Assembly (NCBI GenBank): GCA_964523295.1
Contig: CAZGAH010000040.1
Coordinates: forward strand, 1 to 36,706
Direction: 5' to 3'
Source: CAZGAH01 sp964523295
GTDB lineage: Bacteria > Desulfobacterota > Desulfovibrionia > Desulfovibrionales > Desulfovibrionaceae
DNA: 36,706 bases
Shown piece after piece: positions 8,357-15,769 of this stretch. Position numbers and translations under genes: made by a program. Positions within the stretch are counted from its first letter, which is position 1. The number at the start of each line of letters is the position of its first letter. Under the pieces are notes generated by a model, which worked only from the letters and a program-made list of their open reading frames with translations, was not told the DNA's origin and ran no database searches.

Positions 8357-9009
8357 AAACGCGAACTCTTTTCGTCTGTCTGTCGCTGGCGCTCTTTGCC
8401 CTGGCCCTCGGCACGGGCTGCCGCAACCGGCCTCCGGCCACGACCATGGACCAGGGTATTTCCCTGGGCGTGGCGCCCTTTACTCAGCCGCGCGGTCCGG
8501 AGGATCTCCTGGGCGGGTATCTCCCGGATACGCCCGAGGCGATCAAGACCATGACCCTCGGCGAACTCGACGTCGCACTTGCCGATTATTTGCGTACGAA
8601 CAACCGCCCCTTCAAGTCGTCCGAACAGATCGGCTCCTGCGTGCTCAGCACCAAAGACCAGAAAGACGAAAACGCCGAGACGCGACACATGGCCCTGAAC
8701 AAGTGGGTACGCGTCGGCAAATGCGCGAGCGTGGATTTTCTCCTGGTCCCGCAGGTGCTCTACTGGAAGGAGCGCCAGGGCGGGGCTGCCGGCGCCGTGG
8801 AACCGGCCAGCGTCATTCTCGACCTCTACGTCGTGGACGTGCGCAACCACAGCGTCGCCGGGTGTTTCCGCTTCAACGAAACGCAGGTCTCCTTGACGGA
8901 CAATCTGTTGACCATGCCCAAGTTCATGGCCCGCGGCGGCAAATGGCTTACAGCCCTGGAACTCGCCCAAAGCGGCATCGCCGAGGGCATGAAACGCCTG
9001 GGCCTATGA
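8353..9009 (+). CDS. Putative lipoprotein of unknown function within the his cluster
   Basis: A 218-residue protein I cannot assign to a named family. It has a lipoprotein signal peptide: KTR, hydrophobic LSLALFALALGTG and a lipobox ending in Cys23. Maturation would anchor it in the inner or outer membrane facing the periplasm. The next part, SLGVAPFTQPRGPEDLLGGY, resembles the beta-alpha opening of small periplasmic lipoproteins that bind envelope complexes (LpoB or TolB N-terminal-like), but this is only an impression. Two further cysteines (SC near residue 96 and KC near residue 119) and one in the AGCFRFNE segment could form a disulfide. It overlaps hisB by ATGA at its start and hisA by ATGA at its end, so it is translationally coupled to both histidine enzymes. 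Confidence 0.85.
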   Translation: MKTRTLFVCLSLALFALALGTGCRNRPPATTMDQGISLGVAPFTQPRGPEDLLGGYLPDTPEAIKTMTLGELDVALADYLRTNNRPFKSSEQIGSCVLSTKDQKDENAETRHMALNKWVRVGKCASVDFLLVPQVLYWKERQGGAAGAVEPASVILDLYVVDVRNHSVAGCFRFNETQVSLTDNLLTMPKFMARGGKWLTALELAQSGIAEGMKRLGL

Positions 9010-9743
9010 TTCTCTATCCGGCAGTAGACATCAAGGACGGCCAGTGCGTCCGGCTCAAGCAGGGCCTGGCCAGCGAGGTCACGGTTTTTTCTCCGGACCC
9101 CGTTGCCATGGCCAGGCACTGGGTCGATGCCGGGGCGCACTGGCTGCACGTCGTTGACCTGGACGGCGCCTTCAGCGGCCGGCCCAGGAATTTTGCCCTC
9201 ATCGAGCGCATCTGCTCGGCCTGCGCCGAGGCGAAGGTTCCCGTTCAGCTCGGCGGAGGCATACGCGATATCGCCACGGCCCGGGCCTATGTCGACGCCG
9301 GGGTCTCCCGCCTGCTCATCGGCACGCTGGCTCTGGAAAGTCCCGACACGTTCGTCGCGCTCTGCGCCGCCCTGCCCGACGTCGTCGGCGTCTCGCTGGA
9401 CGCCGCGGACGGGCGGCTCAAGACCAAAGGCTGGGTCGAGGACGCCGGGCTCAGCGTACACGATGTTCTTCCGAGGCTCGAGGCCCAGGGCACGGCGGTG
9501 CTCGTCTACACGGACATCAGCCGCGACGGAATGCACGCCGGCGTCAATGTCGCGGCCTTGACCTCGCTGCTCCAGTCCACGAAGCTCCCGGTCATCGCCG
9601 CGGGCGGGGTCTCCACCTTCGACGACGTTCGATCCCTGTCACCCCTGGCAGGGCAGGGGCTGTCCGGTATCATCACCGGCCGCGCCATTTATGAGGGAAC
9701 GCTCGATTTCCGGGCCGCGTCGGCATGGCTGGACGCTCAATAA
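9006..9743 (+). CDS. hisA: Phosphoribosylformimino-5-aminoimidazole carboxamide ribotide isomerase
   Basis: Amadori isomerase that converts ProFAR to PRFAR in histidine synthesis, a (beta/alpha)8 barrel. The start ILYPAVDIKDGQCVRLKQG contains the catalytic aspartate in AVDI. VQLGGGIRD is the first phosphate-binding motif, VYTDISRDGMHAG holds the second catalytic aspartate, and VIAAGGVSTFDD is the second phosphate site. The 245-residue length is standard. I use the ATG at 9006, which overlaps the lipoprotein stop; the frame is open further upstream but that part is not HisA-like. hisF and hisH are not adjacent. Confidence 0.96.
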   Translation: MILYPAVDIKDGQCVRLKQGLASEVTVFSPDPVAMARHWVDAGAHWLHVVDLDGAFSGRPRNFALIERICSACAEAKVPVQLGGGIRDIATARAYVDAGVSRLLIGTLALESPDTFVALCAALPDVVGVSLDAADGRLKTKGWVEDAGLSVHDVLPRLEAQGTAVLVYTDISRDGMHAGVNVAALTSLLQSTKLPVIAAGGVSTFDDVRSLSPLAGQGLSGIITGRAIYEGTLDFRAASAWLDAQ

Positions 9744-9790
9744 TACGTACCAGCAAGCCCTTGCTGTAACGCGGCACGAGACCGTTGACT

Positions 9791-11314
9791 ATGAGCAACC
9801 TGTCGCTGTTCTGCAAGTCCACCATTTTGACCCTGCTCAAAAAGCGGGAGCCGCTTTTTGGCGGGTGGCGGATAACCGATTTTCTCGGCGCCGGCGTATC
9901 AGGCTGCGTGTTCAAGATGGAGCGCGACGATCTGGGGCAGAAGTTCACTGCAGCGCTCAAAGTCATCGCCCTGACCCGCAAGATAGACAAGAACAACCGG
10001 ACGATTGACTCCCTCCAGGAATCCATAGGACAGGACGCCCGGGAGATCACCCATCTCTACGTCCTGGGGGACCATCAGAACGTCGTCGGCTGGAAGAATC
10101 ACGAAATTATCCATGAGGTAGACGAGGACCAGCTTCTGGCCCTGGTTGCGGTCATGATGGAGTTCCTGCCCCGCAATCTTGCCGATGAAATTCAGCAGGT
10201 CATCATTCCCTGGGAGCGCGCCCTCAAGATCACCATTGATTGCCTGCGCGGGCTGGAGCACGTGCACGCCAAGAATATCATTCACCGCGACATCAAACCC
10301 GGCAACATCTTTCTTACCGAAGACGGCACGGCGAAGATCGGCGACTTCGGCGTGGCCCGCAAACTCGTCGAATCCGACTACGCCGAGACACGCGTCGGTA
10401 CGCCATTGTACATCGCCCCGGAAGTGCTGAAAGATCCGCTGGGCACAGGATACAATTATCAGGCCGACATCTATTCACTCGGCCTGGTGGCCCTGGAGCT
10501 GCTCACCGGAAAGCTGCCCTTCGATGAAGCCTGCCAGGGCAACAAGAGCTGCATGGTCAGCAGGCGTCTGAACGGCGAGCCCTTCACCATAGACGCGACG
10601 CTCCCCTCTGGTGTACGGCTGGCCATACTCGGGGCCCTGGCCTATCTGCCCTCGCAGCGCTATGCATCGGCCAAGGAGTTCCGGCTGGCTCTCGAGAAGG
10701 CCCTCGCGACGCAGGGCCGCGAAACCCTCCGCCCGTCAAGCGCCCCGGCGTCGGAAGTGGCGGCGCGGATGCAAGAGCCTGTTCCCGAGCTGGTGCCCGA
10801 GGTTGTCCACATTCCGCCGCCGCAGTCATCCATCCGCAGACCGCAGACTGCCGGTCCGGTTTTTCCGTCCACTGCGGCCCCGCCCCCGCCTGCGCCTGCG
10901 CCTGCAGAACCGGCGCCGCAGCCGGCAGCTTTTCCTCCCCCGCGCGAGGATAGCTACTCCCGGGCTTACGAAGAAATCCCCCAATCAGCCTTTTACCGCC
11001 TCTGGCACGCCCCTTCGAGCATCTTCTGCATGGCCATTGTCGCGAGTTTTGTCACACACCTGGGCCGGGACCAGGCGATGCTCTCTTCTTTCCTGTTCAT
11101 GATTTTCTATCTTGCGCTGCCACTCTATTACATCTTCAGCACGCCGGCCAGGGGCGCCCTCATTGCAGTCTTTTTTTTCCTCTCCCTCTGCCTGTACAAT
11201 TTCCTCCTCATCCGCGAATTCATCGGCATCATCGACTTTACCAACGTCGCCCTTCTTGCGCTCTATCTTATCTGCTATGGCGCCGCGTGGTGGATGCAGA
11301 AGCGAAAGCTCTAG
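9791..11314 (+). CDS. Membrane-anchored Ser/Thr protein kinase (Hanks type)
   Basis: Eukaryotic-like kinase that should phosphorylate proteins on Ser/Thr in the cytoplasm. The kinase domain covers about residues 25-290. Present are a glycine loop GAGVSGCV (33-40), the ATP-binding lysine AALKVIA (Lys57), catalytic loop HRDIKPGN (165-172), DFGVA (185-189) and APE in YIAPEVL. All catalytic residues are therefore in place. A Pro/Ala-rich linker of about 90 residues follows (PPPPAPAPAEPAPQPA). The C-terminus has about four predicted membrane helices (from SIFCMAIVASFV to LICYGAAWWM) and no extracellular sensor such as PASTA. I prefer ATG 9791; an upstream TTG at 9785 is in frame. It sits alone after hisA with a 47-base gap. 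The substrate is unknown. Confidence 0.9.
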   Translation: MSNLSLFCKSTILTLLKKREPLFGGWRITDFLGAGVSGCVFKMERDDLGQKFTAALKVIALTRKIDKNNRTIDSLQESIGQDAREITHLYVLGDHQNVVGWKNHEIIHEVDEDQLLALVAVMMEFLPRNLADEIQQVIIPWERALKITIDCLRGLEHVHAKNIIHRDIKPGNIFLTEDGTAKIGDFGVARKLVESDYAETRVGTPLYIAPEVLKDPLGTGYNYQADIYSLGLVALELLTGKLPFDEACQGNKSCMVSRRLNGEPFTIDATLPSGVRLAILGALAYLPSQRYASAKEFRLALEKALATQGRETLRPSSAPASEVAARMQEPVPELVPEVVHIPPPQSSIRRPQTAGPVFPSTAAPPPPAPAPAEPAPQPAAFPPPREDSYSRAYEEIPQSAFYRLWHAPSSIFCMAIVASFVTHLGRDQAMLSSFLFMIFYLALPLYYIFSTPARGALIAVFFFLSLCLYNFLLIREFIGIIDFTNVALLALYLICYGAAWWMQKRKL

Positions 11315-11525
11315 GAGCGAAATTTATCAACTGGCCATGCCTGGTTGAAATTCTGCTGGTTTTCGCATCAGCTCTATCCATATTGCATTTTCTCAATTTC
11401 CGAAACAGTGTGAAATATTTTAGGTTCTTTACCAGGAAACAAAATTTACTGCCAGAAATAGCGGGGTATTCCAGGCTCTGGGAAGGACAGGTCAACTCCG
11501 TTTCACACATCAGGGTGCCCTTCAG

Positions 11526-11740
11526 TCATGGCGACATAAAACGCTCAACCGTCTTTTTGCCCTTGCCTTCGGTGGCGAAAACGACTGGACGCGTGTCGCG
11601 GTCCAGATCGATGAACACGGTAATGTTTGATGCTTTCGCTTGCAGGACGTCTCGTCCAGACCAAAGGCCTCCAGCGTGCTGAGGTCAACTTTTTCCATGG
11701 CCTCGGCGACATAATGATTGATCACGCGCCAATTGGCGAA
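11526..11740 (-). pseudogene. Remnant of an ISL3-family transposase, frameshifted
   Basis: On the - strand the frame from about 11740 reads NWRVINHYVAEAMEKVDLS and then LEAFGLDETSCKRKHQ. This is the segment around the first catalytic aspartate of ISL3-type transposases (typically a GIDE or GLDE motif followed by KKGH). At about 11627 the frame breaks. The next frame continues with ITVFIDLDRDTRPVVFATEG and then KGKKTVERFMSP to a stop at 11526. Together they give roughly 70 residues of a protein normally near 400, so the element is dead. Assignment is from memory of the family pattern. Confidence 0.75.
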
Positions 11741-11845
11741 CAACCCAAGAGGAGAAAGCACCTTAAATAGGCAGCAAAAAATGTCTTGACTTTCCGCGCA
11801 GCTCACTCGCAGGCTAAATGTCCCTTGAGATTCAGGGCATAAAGC

Positions 11846-11874
11846 TTGCAACGCGCATCGAGCCATATTATATT
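11846..11874 (+). promoter_or_regulatory. Probable sigma-70 promoter of hisD
   Basis: TTGCAA at 11846-11851 and TATATT at 11869-11874 with a 17-base spacer, close to consensus. The predicted start at about 11881 leaves a leader of about 50 bases before the hisD ATG at 11930, which has the ribosome binding site AAGGAGGA. Confidence 0.6.
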
Positions 11875-11929
11875 TCAAACCTGTTCGCCTTTTTTTCTGA
11901 AAAAACGGGGTGTCGCACAAGGAGGACTC

Positions 11930-13276
11930 ATGCCATGTCGCGTCGTTCATTACACCGGCCCGCATGACTGGCCGCAGTTGAAAGCCTGGCTTACGAAACG
12001 CGAGGCGCCGGCGCCCGACGTCGAGGCCAGGGTTCGCTCCATCATCGAGGCCGTGGCGGAGCGGGGCGACGAGGCCCTTGTGGAATTCACGCGCCAGTAT
12101 GACTGTCCCGGATTCACGGCTGGGGCGTTGGCCGTGTCCCAGGATGAGATAGAGGCCGCGGGCAAGCTGGTGCCGGAGGCGGATCTGGCCCTGCTGGCTG
12201 AGGCGGCGGACAATATCCGGCGCTATCACGAGGCCCAGGTCCAGACCTCCACGCTGATGCCCCTGTCCGAAGGCCTGGTCCTGGGACGCCTGCTGCGACC
12301 GGTCGACCGGGCCGGTCTGTACGTACCTGGGGGCCAGGGCGGCGAGACGCCGCTCATCTCCAGCCTGCTCATGAATGCCATCCCGGCCCAGGTTGCCGGG
12401 GTTCGGGAAATCGCCATGGTTTCACCGCCGCGCGCGGACGGCACGCTCAACCCCTATCTGCTGGCTGCGGCGAAACTGCTTGGCATCCACGAAGTCTGGC
12501 GCCTGGGCAGCGCCTGGGCCGTAGCCGCGCTGGCGCTGGGCACGGCCTCTGTCGCGGCCGTGGACGTGATCGCCGGGCCGGGCAACATCTATGTCACCAC
12601 GGCCAAGCGGCTCATGATCGGTCGCGTAGGCATCGACATGATCGCCGGGCCGAGCGAAATCGCGATTGTGGCGCAGGCGGCCCAGGGGAGCCATGCGCCC
12701 GAGCCGGCCTGGATCGCTGCGGATATGCTCTCTCAGGCCGAGCACGATCCACTGGCTTCGGCCCTGCTCATCACCGACGACGCTGCCCTGGGACAGGCCG
12801 TCCTCGAGGCGCTGAGCACGCAGCTCGTGCAGTTGCCGCGAAACGACATCGCCGCGCGCGCTCTGCGGGATTGGGGGGCCGTAATCGAAGTCCCTGATCT
12901 GGAGCAGGGGCTGGCCCTGGTCAACTGCCTGGCGCCCGAACACCTTGAACTCGTGCTGGCGGATCCCTGGAACGCCCTGGGACAGATACGGCACGCGGGT
13001 GCTATCTTTCTCGGTCAACATTCCCCCGAACCCGTGGGCGACTACTTTGCCGGGCCGAATCACGTGCTGCCGACCATGGGCACGGCCCGTTTCTCTTCCG
13101 GACTCTCGGTGGAGAATTTCTGCAAAAAATCAAGCCTGATTGCGGCTACGCCCGGCTACGTCCAGCGCCATGGTGCCAAGGTCGCCCGATTCGCCCGGCT
13201 CGAAGGACTCGAGGCGCACGCACGCTCCGTGGAATGGCGTATCCCGCCCGAGCACGGCCACGAAACTCGCCGTTAA
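11930..13276 (+). CDS. hisD: Histidinol dehydrogenase
   Basis: Zn-dependent enzyme that oxidises L-histidinol to L-histidine in two NAD+ steps, the last step of the pathway. Family motifs: YVPGGQGGETPLISSLLMNA (NAD/substrate region), VAAVDVIAGPGNIYVTTAKR (the cofactor-site signature), MIAGPSEIAIVAQ, SQAEHDPLASALLIT (zinc and catalytic residues) and NCLAPEHLEL with the catalytic Glu-His pair. The length of 448 residues is slightly above the usual 430. The ATG at 11930 follows a strong AAGGAGGA site; the frame stays open upstream but that part is not conserved-looking. It is separated from hisB-hisA by the kinase and the transposase remnant and is followed 55 bases later by purC. Confidence 0.96.
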   Translation: MPCRVVHYTGPHDWPQLKAWLTKREAPAPDVEARVRSIIEAVAERGDEALVEFTRQYDCPGFTAGALAVSQDEIEAAGKLVPEADLALLAEAADNIRRYHEAQVQTSTLMPLSEGLVLGRLLRPVDRAGLYVPGGQGGETPLISSLLMNAIPAQVAGVREIAMVSPPRADGTLNPYLLAAAKLLGIHEVWRLGSAWAVAALALGTASVAAVDVIAGPGNIYVTTAKRLMIGRVGIDMIAGPSEIAIVAQAAQGSHAPEPAWIAADMLSQAEHDPLASALLITDDAALGQAVLEALSTQLVQLPRNDIAARALRDWGAVIEVPDLEQGLALVNCLAPEHLELVLADPWNALGQIRHAGAIFLGQHSPEPVGDYFAGPNHVLPTMGTARFSSGLSVENFCKKSSLIAATPGYVQRHGAKVARFARLEGLEAHARSVEWRIPPEHGHETRR

Positions 13277-13331
13277 AGGCTCTTGTCCGCCAGTAACGGA
13301 CCTGGTACACCTCTAACCTCCGGAGTTCTCC

Positions 13332-14228
13332 ATGCACGTCGTCACCAGCACCGACATCAAGGAATATCCGCTGGCATCGCGGGGAAAAGTCCGCGATATT
13401 TATGAATTGACGCCGGAGACCCTGCTCATCGTGACAACGGACCGGATGTCGGCCTTTGACGTGGTCATGGCCGAACCCGTGCCGCATAAGGGCGTGGTTC
13501 TCAATCTGCTGACCATCCACTGGATGAATACCTTTTCCGCACTGGTCCCGAATCATCTCCTGGAGACCGAGGTGCGTGACTTCCCCAAACCCTTGCACGC
13601 CTATGCCGACATGCTGGAGGGGCGCGCAGTGGTCGTCCGCAAGACCCGGCCCCTGCCCGTGGAATGCATCGTACGCGGGCATATCACCGGGTCCGGCTGG
13701 AAGGACTATCAGGCCAACGGGACCGTTTGCGGGCACAGACTGCCAAAGGGCCTTCGCGAGTCCGACAAGCTGCCCTTCCCCCTGTTCACGCCGTCGACCA
13801 AGGCCGAACTCGGGCAGCACGACGAAAACATCAGCCTGCGCGAGGCCATGGCCCTGGCCGGGGGAGAAACGGTGCTCCAGGCCGGCGCCTTGGCGGTGGA
13901 TATGTTCAAAGAGGGCCGGGACATGGCCGAGGCCCGGGGAATCATCATCGCTGACACCAAGTTCGAATTCGGGCTGGATGGAAACGAAGTCATCCTTATC
14001 GACGAGGTCCTGACCCCGGATTCGTCGCGCTTCTGGCCTAAAGAGGGCTTTGTCCCCGGTCGCGCGCAACCCAGCTTCGACAAGCAGTACCTTCGGGACT
14101 GGCTCTCGGCGCAGCCCTGGAACAAACAACCCCCGCCTCCGACGCTGCCCGAAGAGGTGATTGCCCAGACCCGCAAGCGCTACCTCGAGGCCTACACCCT
14201 GCTGACCGGGCGGACCCTTTCGCTCTAG
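13332..14228 (+). CDS. purC: Phosphoribosylaminoimidazole-succinocarboxamide synthase
   Basis: SAICAR synthetase: ATP-dependent ligation of CAIR and aspartate in purine synthesis. The N-terminus has SRGKVRDIYEL (ATP-binding loop) and LLIVTTDRMSAFDVVMAEPV. VECIVRGHITGSGWKDYQ is the first PurC signature and LIDEVLTPDSSRFWP the second. At 298 residues it is the longer form related to the yeast enzyme, not the 237-residue E. coli type. The ATG follows CTCCGGAG. Purine (AICAR) and histidine synthesis share an intermediate, so the hisD-purC neighbourhood makes metabolic sense, but common regulation is not proven. Confidence 0.96.
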   Translation: MHVVTSTDIKEYPLASRGKVRDIYELTPETLLIVTTDRMSAFDVVMAEPVPHKGVVLNLLTIHWMNTFSALVPNHLLETEVRDFPKPLHAYADMLEGRAVVVRKTRPLPVECIVRGHITGSGWKDYQANGTVCGHRLPKGLRESDKLPFPLFTPSTKAELGQHDENISLREAMALAGGETVLQAGALAVDMFKEGRDMAEARGIIIADTKFEFGLDGNEVILIDEVLTPDSSRFWPKEGFVPGRAQPSFDKQYLRDWLSAQPWNKQPPPPTLPEEVIAQTRKRYLEAYTLLTGRTLSL

Positions 14229-14318
14229 CCAGGGCTCGAATTCGACAGGGGGGCAACGGGCGACCCGACAGGGCCTGTCGGCAATCCAGCCTGTCCCCGG
14301 AATTTACAGAAACAAAAC

Positions 14319-14344
14319 AAGGCGCCAGGTTGCCCTGGCGCCTT
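14319..14344 (-). terminator. Rho-independent terminator of the collagen-like lipoprotein gene
   Basis: Perfect 11-bp stem AAGGCGCCAGG / CCTGGCGCCTT with a 4-base loop. On the - strand it is followed by TTGTTTTGTTTC, a T-rich tail, and lies 30 bases after the lipoprotein stop. It could also act for purC from the other side, but lacks a T run in that direction. Confidence 0.75.
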
Positions 14345-14373
14345 GCGTATGTAGCTGTCCGGCGAGCGCGAGG

Positions 14374-15081
14374 CTAGGGTTTTTCCGGAGCCTTGGTTTT
14401 GCCCGGCGAGGGCTGCTGCGACGCCGGCATGGCGGCTGGCTGTTGCACAGGCTGCTGCGGCAGCGCGATAGCGGGGGCCTGGGGCGTACCCGGCTGTTGC
14501 GGTGTCGGCTGGCCAGGCTGCCCGGGCTGGCCGGGAATTCCCGCCTGTCCCTGCGGCTGAGGTTCACAACCCTGGTTAGCGATGGTCATCAGCGATTCGC
14601 AATCGGTAAACCAGGCATTGCCCGAAATCTCTTTCAGAGAGTTCATTTCCTTGTCTTCGAAGTGTCTTTTGACGCCGTTCGCGCAGATGATGGTCCAGCC
14701 GTTATATTTGGGAACGACTTCGCCCTCCTTGACTTCGAAGACCGCGTTGTGGGCCATGACTTGCAGTTTATGGACGTCCTTTATGGCATCCTGGCCGTGT
14801 TGCTTTACATAATCTGAGCAGGATTTGTCGATGATTTTTCCCGTGTTATACCGACCGTCGAATTGAACCAGGGCGGCCTGGTTGGAATCAGGGGAGGCAG
14901 TCCAACGGACTTCTTCGAAGAACGGATAGTCGTTATACGCCATGCCGAGGGGCGAGGCCTTGACGACTTCAAGAAAATATTGGGGGTCATTTTTCTGCTG
15001 TTTCTCCTCCGACGAGCCACAGCTTAGAAGACCGAAACTCAAAGCAATAATGATCAGACCCAGGTAAATGTCGCGTTTCAT
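14374..15081 (-). CDS. Lipoprotein with a collagen-like Gly/Pro/Gln tail
   Basis: A 235-residue protein of unknown function. The N-terminus KRDIYLGLIIIALSFGLLSC is a lipoprotein signal with the lipobox cysteine at about residue 21. The middle region (about 30-155) is soluble with conserved-looking YNDYPFFEEVRWTASPDSNQ and single cysteines at CSDYV, IICANG, TDCES and QGCEP. The C-terminal 75 residues are low-complexity, with a short run of Gly-X-Y triplets (GQAGIPGQPGQPGQP) and then Pro/Gln/Ala repeats ending in KAPEKP. The ATG at 15081 has GGAGGT six bases upstream; an adjacent in-frame TTG is not needed. It stands alone between purC and tRNA-His with its own terminator. Confidence 0.85.
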   Translation of the reverse strand: MKRDIYLGLIIIALSFGLLSCGSSEEKQQKNDPQYFLEVVKASPLGMAYNDYPFFEEVRWTASPDSNQAALVQFDGRYNTGKIIDKSCSDYVKQHGQDAIKDVHKLQVMAHNAVFEVKEGEVVPKYNGWTIICANGVKRHFEDKEMNSLKEISGNAWFTDCESLMTIANQGCEPQPQGQAGIPGQPGQPGQPTPQQPGTPQAPAIALPQQPVQQPAAMPASQQPSPGKTKAPEKP

Positions 15082-15412
15082 CAAAGACCTCCGTACGTTG
15101 TTGAATATCCGGGGTTCGATTTATCCCGAACGAACCTGGCGCTTGGCTGTGGGCCAGTTCCGCTCCCGAGGCGTCAGAACAGGGGCGAGCGAGGCAGATG
15201 CAAGCCGCTCCGGCACGAGTAATCAAAAAATTTGAGCCGCGCAACCGATTTGTTGGCCGGAAACGGCGCATCGAAGGGTGAAAGCGGAGGTAAGAAATCC
15301 CGGCCTGTTCCCAGCGCCGGCGCACGATGTCCCCTTTACGGCATTCTCTTCTGAGCTGTAATGAACCAACCAGTAGAGTACGGCGGTGAAAGAGCCCTAC
15401 AGCGAAAGAATT
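15082..15412. other. Intergenic region between the lipoprotein gene and tRNA-His
   Basis: About 330 bases. It contains the GGAGGT ribosome binding site of the lipoprotein gene at 15087-15092. I see no supported gene or repeat; open frames through it are not coding-like. Confidence 0.5.
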
Positions 15413-15441
15413 AAAAAGGGCCGCGGGAAAACCCGCAGCCC
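15413..15441 (-). terminator. Rho-independent terminator of tRNA-His
   Basis: On the - strand GGGCTGCGGG, loop TTTT, CCCGCGGCCC and then TTTTT form a 10-bp stem with one mismatch and a T run. It begins 12 bases after the tRNA CCA end, so it is the natural end of that transcript. Confidence 0.85.
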
Positions 15442-15453
15442 GGAGCAGGCAAA

Positions 15454-15530
15454 TGGGGCGAGAGAAGGGACTTGAACCCTCGACAACACGGGCCACAACC
15501 GTGGGCTCTGCCAACTGAGCTACTCCCGCC
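15454..15530 (-). tRNA. tRNA-His (anticodon GTG)
   Basis: The - strand folds as a cloverleaf: acceptor GCGGGAG with CTCTCGC, an extra G at position -1 opposite C73 (the histidine identity pair), D arm TAGCTCAGTTGGCAGAGC, anticodon stem CACGG/CCGTG with loop TTGTGGC (anticodon GTG), T loop GGTTCAAGTCC and an encoded CCA. The size is 77 nt including G-1 and CCA. Confidence 0.95.
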
Positions 15531-15542
15531 GTGCAATTTGGT

Positions 15543-15571
15543 CCTTTAACCTGTCATCGGCCAAAGGTCAA
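15543..15571 (-). promoter_or_regulatory. Probable promoter of tRNA-His
   Basis: On the - strand TTGACC (15571-15566) and TAAAGG (15548-15543) are 17 bases apart. The expected start lies about 6 bases before the mature 5' end of the tRNA. Confidence 0.5.
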
Positions 15572-15769
15572 GCAGGATTTCGGCTCCTATTACACCACGC
15601 CGACGCCAGCTCCTCCCGGGCCGAAAGTGCTCTCTTCAACACCTTGGCAATCAACCTGGCTCTGTGGTACGCGTCAAGCGGAGGCTGCAACCGGACGGCG
15701 GTTCACGGCGAATCCGGTGCCATTTACGCGCGCTCATCCCACGGTCATCCACTACCAGGAGAACAACCG

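Larger units (their letters stand above)
11315..11929. other. Intergenic region with transposase remnant and hisD promoter
   Basis: About 615 bases between the kinase and hisD. It holds a decayed ISL3-type transposase on the - strand (11526-11740), a more AT-rich stretch at about 11370-11460 with no gene I can support, and a good promoter for hisD at 11846-11874. I did not find clear terminal inverted repeats of an insertion sequence. Confidence 0.6.

Noticed and set aside
9749..9769. CAGCAAGCCCTTGCTG inverted repeat after hisA as a terminator
   Set aside because: Stem of 6 bp with a tiny loop and no T run; too weak to support.
14987..15514. Open frame on the - strand running out of tRNA-His
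   Set aside because: It starts inside the tRNA and passes through its terminator, so it cannot be a normal gene.
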